DNA from: an uncultured Clostridia bacterium
Lineage (GTDB): Bacteria > Bacillota > Clostridia > Oscillospirales > Ruminococcaceae
Length of the DNA stretch: 7,545 bases
Assembly: GCA_937894185.1 (NCBI GenBank)
Contig: CALCSA010000096.1
Location: forward strand, 1 to 7,545
Reading direction: 5' to 3'
A program made the translations under genes and the position numbers. Each line of letters opens with the position of its first letter. Position 1 is the first letter of the stretch. This document shows, piece after piece, positions 1 through 5,804 of the stretch. A model generated the notes under the pieces. The model ran no database searches and was not told the DNA's origin. It saw nothing but the letters and a program-made list of their open reading frames with translations.

Positions 1-591
1 TCCGCCGTAGGCTACCAGCCTACTCTGGCTACCGAAATGGGGGTGCTGCAGGAGCGGATTGCCTCCACCAAGCGGGGGTCCATCACCTCGGTGCAGGCGG
101 TGTATGTCCCCGCCGACGACTACACCGATCCGGCTCCCGCCACCACCTTTGCCCATCTGGACGCCACCACCGCTCTTTCCCGCTCCATTGTGGAGCAGGG
201 CATCTATCCCGCCATCGACCCGCTGGCCTCCACCAGCCGCATTCTGGACCCGCTGGTGGTGGGCAATCACCACCATCAGGTGGCGCGGGATGTTCAAAGC
301 ATCCTTCAGCGGTACAAGGAGCTGCAGGACATCATCGCCATTCTGGGCATGGACGAGCTTTCCGAAACCGATAAGCTGGTGGTCAACCGGGCCAGAAAGA
401 TTCAGCGCTTTCTCTCCCAGCCCTTTTTTGCCGCCGAAACCTACAGTGGCCTGCCCGGGGTTTATGTTCCCCTGGAGGAGACGATTCGGGGCTTTGAGGA
501 GATTTTGCAGGGCAAACACGACGCTTTGCCCGAGAGCCTCTTCCTCAACGCCGGAACCATCGACGATGTGACGGCCCGGGCTAAGAAGTGA
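1..591 (+). CDS. atpD: F1Fo ATP synthase subunit beta, C-terminal part (5' end outside window)
   Basis: This is the catalytic beta subunit of the F1 head, which synthesises ATP at the cytoplasmic side of the membrane. The frame is open from base 1, so the gene begins upstream; 196 residues plus a TGA stop are visible out of the roughly 460-470 usual for the family. The visible part begins in the conserved SAVGYQPTLATEMG stretch. It then carries the ITSVQAVYVPADDYTDPAP and TTFAHLDATTALSRSI blocks and STSRILDPLVVG. The C-terminal helical domain contains the DELSETDK form of the rotor-contacting DELSEED loop, followed by LVVNRARKIQRFLSQPF. These blocks match bacterial F-type beta almost word for word, which excludes the V/A-type subunits. 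No truncation or frameshift is seen in the visible part. The next gene, atpC, follows after 102 bases. Confidence 0.98.
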   Translation, partial: SAVGYQPTLATEMGVLQERIASTKRGSITSVQAVYVPADDYTDPAPATTFAHLDATTALSRSIVEQGIYPAIDPLASTSRILDPLVVGNHHHQVARDVQSILQRYKELQDIIAILGMDELSETDKLVVNRARKIQRFLSQPFFAAETYSGLPGVYVPLEETIRGFEEILQGKHDALPESLFLNAGTIDDVTARAKK

Positions 592-604
592 CATTTTGCT
601 GTCA
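589..604 (+). other. Small hairpin over the atpD stop codon
   Basis: TGACA (589-593) and TGTCA (600-604) form a 5-bp stem with the loop TTTTGC. The TGA stop codon of atpD forms the base of the stem. It is short and could be chance. Its position at the stop codon, with a second hairpin just downstream, makes a role in mRNA stability or translational tuning possible but unproven. Confidence 0.3.
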
Positions 605-613
605 TTCACGGCA

Positions 614-646
614 ACCGGACGCTGTTAGCCCGCCGGAATGTCCGGT
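614..646 (+). other. Stem-loop in the atpD-atpC gap
   Basis: ACCGGAC (614-620) is perfectly complementary to GTCCGGT (640-646), with a 19-base GC-rich loop between them. It is followed by CTTTGCC rather than a real T-run, so it is a poor intrinsic terminator. It is better read as an intercistronic stem-loop that could set the beta:epsilon ratio by processing or attenuation. Downstream there are two further short palindromes, TGCCGGCA at 654-661 and CAAAAT-GA-ATTTTG at 660-673, just before the atpC ribosome binding site. Confidence 0.4.
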
Positions 647-680
647 CTTTGCCTGCCGGCAAAATGAATTTTGTTGAATT

Positions 681-687
681 GGAGGTG
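681..687 (+). promoter_or_regulatory. Ribosome binding site that fixes the atpC start
   Basis: GGAGGTG lies 6 bases before the ATG at 694. The frame stays open further upstream to a TTG at 649 and an in-frame ATG at 664. Neither has a comparable site, and the extra residues are not part of the epsilon fold. The ATG at 694 is therefore the start. Confidence 0.85.
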
Positions 688-693
688 TGGCCC

Positions 694-1155
694 ATGTCCA
701 CAGGCAGGCTGCACTTTGCCGCCGTCACCCCCGACCGAACGGTGCTGGAGCAGGACATCGACTTTGTGGTTCTGCGCACCCGGGCAGGGGATATGGGCAT
801 TCTGCCCGGCCACGAGCCTTGCTGCGTGGAGCTGGCGGAAGGCATGGCCAAGCTCTATCAGGGCAAGGAGGAGACTCACACCCTTGCGGTGCTGGGCGGT
901 TTTGCTCTGGTGCGGGACAACCGGGTGACCGTCCTCTCTCCCATTGCCGAGCACCCGGACCGGCTGGAGGATTTACTGGCCGATCTGGAGCGTCAGCGGC
1001 AGGAAAAGGCCAAGCAGGAAAAGCGCTCGGCTTTGGAAATTCACCGGGCGGAAACCGCACTGCGCCGGATGCTGGTGCACAGCGAGGCTTCTCCCTATTC
1101 GGTGATGGACCAGCTGGAAAACGGAGCCTTTGGGGATGAACAGGATGAAGGATGA
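694..1155 (+). CDS. atpC: F1Fo ATP synthase subunit epsilon
   Basis: Epsilon links the F1 central stalk to the c-ring and can inhibit ATP hydrolysis through its C-terminal helices. The 153-residue product starts MSTGRLHFAAVTPDRTVLEQD. It has the N-terminal beta-sandwich (about 1-85) with the signature GDMGILPGHEP at 32-42 and the GGFALVRDNRVTVLS strand at 68-82. Two charged helices follow at about 88-130. A tail of about 23 residues (131-153) makes it a little longer than the usual 130-140. By-eye comparison with the ATP-binding Bacillus-type epsilon suggests that the I(L)DxxRA motif at the start of the first C-terminal helix is not kept (PDRLED at 88-93). The start is set by the GGAGGTG site at 681-687. 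The 3' end overlaps atpZ by about 20 bases, implying translational coupling. Confidence 0.95.
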   Translation: MSTGRLHFAAVTPDRTVLEQDIDFVVLRTRAGDMGILPGHEPCCVELAEGMAKLYQGKEETHTLAVLGGFALVRDNRVTVLSPIAEHPDRLEDLLADLERQRQEKAKQEKRSALEIHRAETALRRMLVHSEASPYSVMDQLENGAFGDEQDEG

Positions 1156-1363
1156 AAACCGCAGGATCATCCGGGCGTTGGGCCTGATGATGCAGCTGGG
1201 GCTTTCCATGGCCTGCTGCGTCTTGGTCGGGGTGATTGCCGGCCGCTTTTTGGACAGCAAGCTGGGCACATCCCCTTGGCTGCTGGTGCTTTGTTCCCTC
1301 ATCGGCGGGGCCGCCGCCCTCAAAGTGATGTACGATATGGTGATCAAGGAGGAAATGAAGTAG
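1136..1363 (+). CDS. atpZ: AtpZ/AtpI-family small membrane protein of the ATP synthase operon
   Basis: The product has 75 residues and two predicted membrane helices at about 13-35 and 46-66. The hairpin between them reads GRFLDSKLGTSPW. This GxxLDxxLGTxP pattern is characteristic of the putative F1Fo ATPase subunit family also called AtpZ. Family members are encoded with ATP synthase and have been linked in Bacillus to Mg2+ uptake and in general to Fo assembly; the exact role here is not visible. The start is uncertain. ATG 1136 has GGAG at 1123-1126, while ATG 1145 has GGGGA at 1132-1136 and gives an N-terminus (MKDENRRIIRALG) closer to family members. A TTG at 1130 is less likely. It overlaps atpC and abuts atpI, with TAG immediately followed by ATG. 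Confidence 0.85.
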   Translation: MNRMKDENRRIIRALGLMMQLGLSMACCVLVGVIAGRFLDSKLGTSPWLLVLCSLIGGAAALKVMYDMVIKEEMK

Positions 1364-1801
1364 ATGCGCAGGTTTCGCCAGCTTTCCGTCACCGCTCAAA
1401 TTATGTGCAAGGCCTTGGCCGCCCTCTACCCGGTGCTGCTGATTCTGGGCCTTGTGGTGTATTTTTTCCTCTACCCCTTCGAGAAGCCCCTGCCCTTTGC
1501 CATCGGGCTGTTGGCCGGCAGCCTTCTTTCCGCCTCCAAGGTGGTGCTGCTGGAAAAAAGTCTGGTAAAATCTCTGGATATGGAGGGCAAGGTAGCGAAA
1601 GACTACACCAACCTGCAGATGGCGGCCCGATACTTCCTCACCATTGGCGTGTTGGTGCTGGCGGTGTTCTTCCGCCATATCATCGGATTGCTGGGCACGG
1701 TGGCGGGCATCATCGCCCTGCAGCCGGCGGCCTACATCGCCGCTTGGCGCATCCGCAAGCTGCAGCTGGACCCACCGGTACCAAAGCCGGAGGAAGAATA
1801 G
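1364..1801 (+). CDS. atpI: ATP synthase subunit I (AtpI-like membrane protein)
   Basis: The product is 145 residues with four hydrophobic segments at about 14-36, 43-64, 86-103 and 105-129. A short cytoplasmic charged link sits around 65-85 and a polar proline-rich tail ends in EEE. Size and topology fit the ATP synthase subunit I family, which is thought to help assemble the c-ring and to act with AtpZ. The assignment rests on topology and on position beside atpZ; no catalytic motif exists in this family. The ATG directly follows the atpZ stop codon. The AAGGAGGA ribosome binding site at 1346-1353 lies within the atpZ coding end, 10 bases before the start. It is the last gene of the operon, with a terminator starting about 10 bases after its stop. 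Confidence 0.8.
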   Translation: MRRFRQLSVTAQIMCKALAALYPVLLILGLVVYFFLYPFEKPLPFAIGLLAGSLLSASKVVLLEKSLVKSLDMEGKVAKDYTNLQMAARYFLTIGVLVLAVFFRHIIGLLGTVAGIIALQPAAYIAAWRIRKLQLDPPVPKPEEE

Positions 1802-1811
1802 CTCACAACCC

Positions 1812-1847
1812 AAACCACCCGCAGCGCCTTTGCTGCCGGGTGGTTTT
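1812..1847 (+). terminator. Intrinsic terminator of the atp operon
   Basis: AAACCACCC-GCAGC (1812-1825) pairs with GCTGC-C-GGGTGGTTT (1832-1846). This is a 14-bp stem with a single bulged C at 1837 and a loop of GCCTTT. The T-run of four (1844-1847) overlaps the end of the stem. It lies 10 bases after the atpI stop codon. Confidence 0.85.
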
Positions 1848-1864
1848 GCCTTGCAGAAACCTTT

Positions 1865-1897
1865 CGTAAAAGAGCAGGCACTCCGGGGAGTGCCTGC
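1865..1897 (-). terminator. Intrinsic terminator of the hydrogenase operon
   Basis: GCAGGCACTC (1874-1883) and GAGTGCCTGC (1888-1897) form a perfect 10-bp stem with a 4-base loop. On the minus strand the stem is followed by TCTTTTACG, a T-rich tail. On the plus strand it is followed by CTATTATGG, which is not a good tail. The hairpin therefore most likely stops minus-strand transcription, about 90 bases past the last hydrogenase-operon gene. Confidence 0.75.
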
Positions 1898-1917
1898 CTA
1901 TTATGGGGGGGCGCTCA

Positions 1918-1954
1918 CGAATTTGAACCGCCACGGGGTGTTAGCGTTCAAACG
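1918..1954. other. Imperfect inverted repeat between the convergent operons
   Basis: TTTGAAC (1922-1928) and GTTCAAA (1946-1952) are perfectly complementary. The stem can be extended inward by GC/GC with one bulged C, and outward by CG/CG past two unpaired bases. It lies between the last hydrogenase-operon gene and that operon's terminator, so it would sit in the 3' untranslated RNA. I recognise no RNA family in it. Together with the two terminators it accounts for most of the gap at 1802-1984; I see no gene there. Confidence 0.4.
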
Positions 1955-1984
1955 GAGCAAAGATAAAATCGTAGGTTGTAAGGC

Positions 1985-2236
1985 TCAGGGGTTGGGTTGC
2001 TTTTCCAGAATGTGGGTGGTGAAGAACTCCCGGGCTGTCTGGGGGGAAACGTCGTAGGCCACTCCGTCCAAGGAGACGGAAACCCCTTGCTGACAGCGCT
2101 TCATGCAGAACTGGGCCTTCATTTCCACCTGATCGTGAAGATGATATTCTTCCACCATCTGCTGGAAAGTCTGAATGACATTGTAGGAGCCCTTGAGATG
2201 GCAGGAGCTGCCAATGCAAACCATAAGACTGGCCAT
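1985..2236 (-). CDS. Small stand-alone [2Fe-2S] ferredoxin, thioredoxin-like fold (NuoE C-terminal/HndB type)
   Basis: The product has 83 residues. Four cysteines have the spacing of the thioredoxin-like [2Fe-2S] ferredoxins: C7 and C12 (CIGSSC) and C44 and C48 (CMKRC), with HLKGS after the first pair. The same Cx4C...Cx3C pattern occurs in the NuoE-like and NuoF-like proteins of this operon. It probably carries one [2Fe-2S] cluster and passes electrons within or near the hydrogenase complex. HndB of Desulfovibrio is the nearest known kind, though hndB is normally placed between the NuoE and NuoF genes rather than after hydA. The start is the ATG at 2236, one base after the hydA stop codon. 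It has AGGGAGG at 2246-2252 nine bases upstream; the frame is open further upstream, but inside hydA. It is the last gene of the operon. Confidence 0.88.
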   Translation of the reverse strand: MASLMVCIGSSCHLKGSYNVIQTFQQMVEEYHLHDQVEMKAQFCMKRCQQGVSVSLDGVAYDVSPQTAREFFTTHILEKQPNP

Positions 2237-2237
2237 A

Positions 2238-3932
2238 TCAGTGAACCTCCCTGTTGACATGGGATGTGTGCAGCAGTTCATGAACCTTTCCCTTGAGGAT
2301 GCCGCTGTACAGGGACATCATCAGGGGGTTTTCCTCACTGCGCTTGATGCTGCAAAGCTTGTCGGCGCTGTACAGCCCCTTGCCCCGATGCTGCTTTTCC
2401 GCGTCGGGCACATAGGGCTGCCCCGCACCCGAGACGCAGCCGCCGGGGCAGGCCATCACCTCTACAAAATCGAAGCGCTCGCCTTCCTTAATCCGCTCAA
2501 TCAGAGCGGCGGCGTTGCCCAGCCCGCTGACAATGGCAATGCGAAGCTCCCGGTCCCCTGCGGGAACGGTGCACTCCTTGACGCCCTCCATGCCCCGCAC
2601 ACCCTTGAGGGCGATGCTTTTAAGGGCGGTGGGGCTTTTGTCGGAGGAGATGCGCCGCAGCACCGCTTCGGTGACGCCGCCGGTGACGCCAAAGATAACC
2701 CCTGCTCCTGTCATGGAGCCAAAGGGAGCGTCGACAGCTTCCGCTTCCAGCTGGTCAAAGACGATGCCGGATTCCTTGATCATCCGAATCAGCTCCTGGG
2801 TGGTAATGACATAGTCCACATTGGGAACGCCGTCGGTGGAAAACTCGGGGCGGGCGGCCTCAAACTTCTTGGCGGTGCAAGGCATCACCGCCACATGAAC
2901 CACCCGGCGAGAGGAGGTGGCGTACTGCTCCTTAATCACCGACGCAAACATCTGCATGGGGGAGCGGCAGGTGGAAACATGGGGCAGCAGCTCGGGGTAG
3001 TGCTTCTCGCAGTACTGGACCCAAGCGGGGCAGCAGGAGGTGAACAGGGGCATATCGGGGTTGCCCTCCAGCCGCTTTAGAAGCTCGTTGGATTCCTCCA
3101 GCACTGTCAGGTCGGCTCCGGTGGAGGTGTCGAACACCTCGTCAAAGCCCATGCGGCGCAGGGCCGCCACCACCTTGCCCATGGCGTTTTCCCCCTCGGG
3201 GATGCCCAGCTCCCGGCCCAAAGCCACCCGGACGGCCGGGGCAATCTGCACGGTGACCTTGGTTCCCTCGTCGTCCAAATCCTTCCACAGGCGGGAGGTG
3301 TCGTTCCTCACCACCAGAGCACCGGTGGGGCAGACGGCGGCGCACTGGCCGCAGCCCACGCAGCAGCTATCGGCAAGGGGCTTGCCAAAGGCGGTGGAAA
3401 TGGTCATTTTAGAGCCCCGGTGGGCAAAGTCGATGGCCCCCACCTGCTGGATTTCGTTGCACATCCGCACGCAGTCGCCGCAGAGGATGCACTTGCTCTG
3501 ATCCTTGGTGATGCACAGGGAAGAAGCGTCGGTGTTGGGCTCCTGTGTGGTGTTGGGGAAGCGGACGCCGCTGATGTGAAAGCGCCGTGCCAGGTCCTGC
3601 AGCTTGCAGTCCCCGTTGTTCTGGCAGGTGGTGCAGTCCCGGCAATGGTTGGCCAGCAGTAGCTCCAGAATGTTTTTGCGGTAGCGGCGCAGCCGCTCGG
3701 TGTTGGTGCGGATGACCATGCCGTCCCGGGGCTGGGCCGAGCAGGCGGCATCCAGCCCGCCCCACTCGTTTTCCACCATGCACATCCGGCAGGCGCCGTA
3801 GATGGAAAGCTCCGAATGGTAGCAGAAGGTGGGCAGCTTGATGCCTGCCTTGCGAATCAGTTCCAGCAGGTTCTTTTCTTCCCCGATCTCTACGGGGATG
3901 CCGTCGATGGTTACAATGCCTCCACTACTCAT
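2238..3932 (-). CDS. hydA: [FeFe]-hydrogenase catalytic subunit (HydA/HndD type)
   Basis: This 564-residue protein reversibly reduces protons to H2 at an H-cluster in the cytoplasm. Domains in order are as follows. An N-terminal plant-type [2Fe-2S] domain carries C37, C48, C51 and C64. A His-ligated [4Fe-4S] site follows in H96-C100-C103-C109. Two [4Fe-4S] clusters follow, at C148/C151/C154/C158 and C191/C194/C197/C201. The H-cluster domain has L1 TSCCPAW at 298-304 (C300 the likely proton-relay cysteine, C301 a ligand), L2 MPCTAKKFE at 350-358 (C352) and L3 MACPGGCVSGAGQP at 493-506 (C495, C499). The small-subunit-like C-terminal region ends soon after L3, without the extra [2Fe-2S] domain of Thermotoga HydA. 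All H-cluster ligands are present, so it should be active once matured. The AAGGAGG at 3941-3947 lies in the end of the NuoF-like gene, 3 bases separate the two genes, and the ferredoxin gene follows after one base. Confidence 0.97.
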   Translation of the reverse strand: MSSGGIVTIDGIPVEIGEEKNLLELIRKAGIKLPTFCYHSELSIYGACRMCMVENEWGGLDAACSAQPRDGMVIRTNTERLRRYRKNILELLLANHCRDCTTCQNNGDCKLQDLARRFHISGVRFPNTTQEPNTDASSLCITKDQSKCILCGDCVRMCNEIQQVGAIDFAHRGSKMTISTAFGKPLADSCCVGCGQCAAVCPTGALVVRNDTSRLWKDLDDEGTKVTVQIAPAVRVALGRELGIPEGENAMGKVVAALRRMGFDEVFDTSTGADLTVLEESNELLKRLEGNPDMPLFTSCCPAWVQYCEKHYPELLPHVSTCRSPMQMFASVIKEQYATSSRRVVHVAVMPCTAKKFEAARPEFSTDGVPNVDYVITTQELIRMIKESGIVFDQLEAEAVDAPFGSMTGAGVIFGVTGGVTEAVLRRISSDKSPTALKSIALKGVRGMEGVKECTVPAGDRELRIAIVSGLGNAAALIERIKEGERFDFVEVMACPGGCVSGAGQPYVPDAEKQHRGKGLYSADKLCSIKRSEENPLMMSLYSGILKGKVHELLHTSHVNREVH

Positions 3933-3935
3933 CCG

Positions 3936-5804
3936 TTACGCCTCCTTGATGGCCCCGAAGGGGCAGGTTACGACACAGGCGCCGCATTTAATGCAAGCGT
4001 CTGAGATGACAAAGGGCTCCTTGATCTTTCCGGTAATGGCCCCCACCGGGCAGGACCGGGCGCACTTGGAACAGCCCTTGCACAAAGGTGCTTCGATGAC
4101 ATAGCGCTTGAGCTTTTGGCAGCTTCCCGCCGGGCAGCGCTTATCCCGGATATGGGCCTCGTACTCGTCCCGAAAGCTTTTAATGGTGCTCACCACCGGG
4201 AAGGCCGCGGTTTTGCCCAGACCGCAAAGGGCGGTGTTGGAAATGGTGTCGGCCAGCTCCAGCAGCAGGTCGATGTCGCCCTCCCGGCCCTCTCCCGCTA
4301 CAATCCGCTCCAGAATTTCCAGCATCCGGCGGGTGCCTTCCCGGCAGGGGACGCATTTGCCGCAGCTTTCGTTCTGGGTAAAATTCATGAAGAACCGGGC
4401 CACCTCCACCATGCAGGTGGAATCGTCCATCACCACAAGGCCGCCGGAACCGATCATGGCTCCCGCCTTTTTCAGGGAATCAAAGTCCAGAGGCAGGTCC
4501 AGATGCTGGTTGGTGAGGCATCCGCCGGAAGGCCCGCCGATCTGCACCGCCTTAAAGCCGGCGCCGCCCCGCATACCGCCGCCCACTTCAAAGATGATTT
4601 CCCCCAGGGTGGTTCCCATGGGGACTTCGATCAGCCCGGTGTTTTCAATGTTTCCGGTGAGGGCAAAGGCCTTGGTGCCGGGGGAATTATCCGGTCCGAT
4701 GGATTTAAACCAGTTGGCACCCTTGTTGACAATCAAGGGGACGTTGGCAAAGGTTTCCACGTTGTTGAGGACAGTGGGCTTGCCAAACAGGCCCTGTTCC
4801 ACGGTGCGGGGAGGTTTGACCCGGGGCATCCCCCGTTTGCCTTCGATAGAGGCGGTCAGGGCGCTGCCCTCTCCGCAGACGAAGGCTCCCGCTCCCCGGT
4901 TGATGTGAAGGGTAAAGGAAAATCCGCTGCCCAGAATGTTTTCCCCCAGCAGCCCCAGCTCCTCGGCTTGGGCAATGGCCCTGCGCAGCCGCTCCACTGC
5001 CATGGGATATTCCGCCCGAACATAGATGTAGCCTTCCTGAGCGCCACAGGCGTAGGCGGCAATCATCATTCCCTCCAGCATCCGGTGGGGGTCGCCCTCC
5101 ATGATGCTGCGGTCCATAAAGGCGCCGGGGTCCCCTTCGTCGCCGTTGCAGACTACATAGCGGGTGGTTTCGGCCTGACGGCGCACCTGCCCCCATTTGC
5201 GCCCGATAGGAAAGCCGCCGCCTCCACGGCCCCGGAGGTTGGAGTCGCTGATTTCCTGCACCACCTGATCGCCGTCCATCTCAAAGAGAGCCTTTTCCAG
5301 AGCGGTGTACCCGCCTACCGCCAGATACTCCCGGATGGAGGTGGCGTCGATATGGCCGCAGTGCTCCAGCACCAGACGGGTCTGGCGGCTGTAGAAGGGG
5401 ATATCGTCCTGCTTTGGAAAGACGATGTCGCCCTTGGTGTAGGCCAACCGGGGAATGTGCTCCCCCTTGAGGATGGTTTTGTCGATGATTTCCTCACAGT
5501 CCTCCAGCTTTACCTTGGTGTAAAGCCAGCCCTGGGGTTCGATCCGCACCAGAACCCCCATCTCGCAAAAGCCGTGGCAGCCGCTTTTTTTAAGACCCAC
5601 ATGCTGGTGGGGAGTGTTGTCCAGGGATACGCTGCAGGCAATGCTCCGCTGGGCCATCAGCTCCTGTAGCCGGGCGTAAAGCTCCAGAGAGCCGCCGGCG
5701 ATGCAGCCGGTTCCCGCGCAAATCAGGATTTTTTGAGTTTCGGCTGCCGCGGCCTTTGTACAGGCACTGCGCAGCTGGATCAGATCATCTCTGGTTTTAA
5801 GCAT
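3936..5804 (-). CDS. hydB: NuoF-like flavoprotein subunit of the NAD(P)-linked/bifurcating hydrogenase
   Basis: The 622-residue product is the FMN and NAD(P)H-handling subunit (HydB/HndC). An N-terminal thioredoxin-like [2Fe-2S] domain has C29, C34, C76 and C80. The NuoF core has the FMN loop RGRGGGGFPIGRKW at 191-204, NGDEGDPGAFMDR at 220-232 and the nucleotide-site VCGEGSALTASIEG at 309-322. A [4Fe-4S] site follows at ESCGKCVPCREG (C481, C484, C487) plus C527. A C-terminal 2x[4Fe-4S] ferredoxin domain has C575/C578/C581/C585 and C604/C607/C610/C614. These two extra end domains separate it from respiratory complex I NuoF and are typical of bifurcating hydrogenases. H551, C557, C562 and C464 may form the zinc site described in this subunit family (from memory). 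NAD versus NADP preference cannot be read. AAGGAGG is at 5814-5820, and the start overlaps the NuoE-like gene by 8 bases. Confidence 0.96.
   Translation of the reverse strand: MLKTRDDLIQLRSACTKAAAAETQKILICAGTGCIAGGSLELYARLQELMAQRSIACSVSLDNTPHQHVGLKKSGCHGFCEMGVLVRIEPQGWLYTKVKLEDCEEIIDKTILKGEHIPRLAYTKGDIVFPKQDDIPFYSRQTRLVLEHCGHIDATSIREYLAVGGYTALEKALFEMDGDQVVQEISDSNLRGRGGGGFPIGRKWGQVRRQAETTRYVVCNGDEGDPGAFMDRSIMEGDPHRMLEGMMIAAYACGAQEGYIYVRAEYPMAVERLRRAIAQAEELGLLGENILGSGFSFTLHINRGAGAFVCGEGSALTASIEGKRGMPRVKPPRTVEQGLFGKPTVLNNVETFANVPLIVNKGANWFKSIGPDNSPGTKAFALTGNIENTGLIEVPMGTTLGEIIFEVGGGMRGGAGFKAVQIGGPSGGCLTNQHLDLPLDFDSLKKAGAMIGSGGLVVMDDSTCMVEVARFFMNFTQNESCGKCVPCREGTRRMLEILERIVAGEGREGDIDLLLELADTISNTALCGLGKTAAFPVVSTIKSFRDEYEAHIRDKRCPAGSCQKLKRYVIEAPLCKGCSKCARSCPVGAITGKIKEPFVISDACIKCGACVVTCPFGAIKEA

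Noticed and set aside
649..693. Longer N-terminus for atpC from TTG 649 or ATG 664
   Set aside because: The extra residues have no counterpart in epsilon subunits, and the strong GGAGGTG site points to ATG 694.
725..1813. A 362-codon open frame on the minus strand opposite atpC, atpZ and atpI
   Set aside because: It has repetitive His/Gln/Gly/Pro-rich content, no family resemblance, and is antisense to three recognisable ATP synthase genes. It would also need to start inside the atp terminator region.
1900..1985. A tRNA gene on the minus strand, suggested by GGTTCAAATTC
   Set aside because: No matching acceptor stem, D-arm or anticodon arm could be built upstream, and the T-stem itself is weak (G-T and G-G pairs).
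2237..2281. Longer N-terminus (98 residues) for the small ferredoxin
   Set aside because: It would start inside hydA. The ATG at 2236 has a well-spaced AGGGAGG site and places the first cysteine at the normal distance from the N-terminus.
2193..3080. A 295-codon open frame on the plus strand opposite hydA and the small ferredoxin gene
   Set aside because: It is antisense to conserved cluster-binding motifs of HydA and has a composition typical of a shadow frame.
4116..5669. A 517-codon open frame on the plus strand opposite the NuoF-like gene
   Set aside because: It lies wholly antisense to a gene with full-length domain matches. Its product is rich in Gly, Ala, His and Pro as expected of a GC-rich shadow frame, and shows no recognisable fold.
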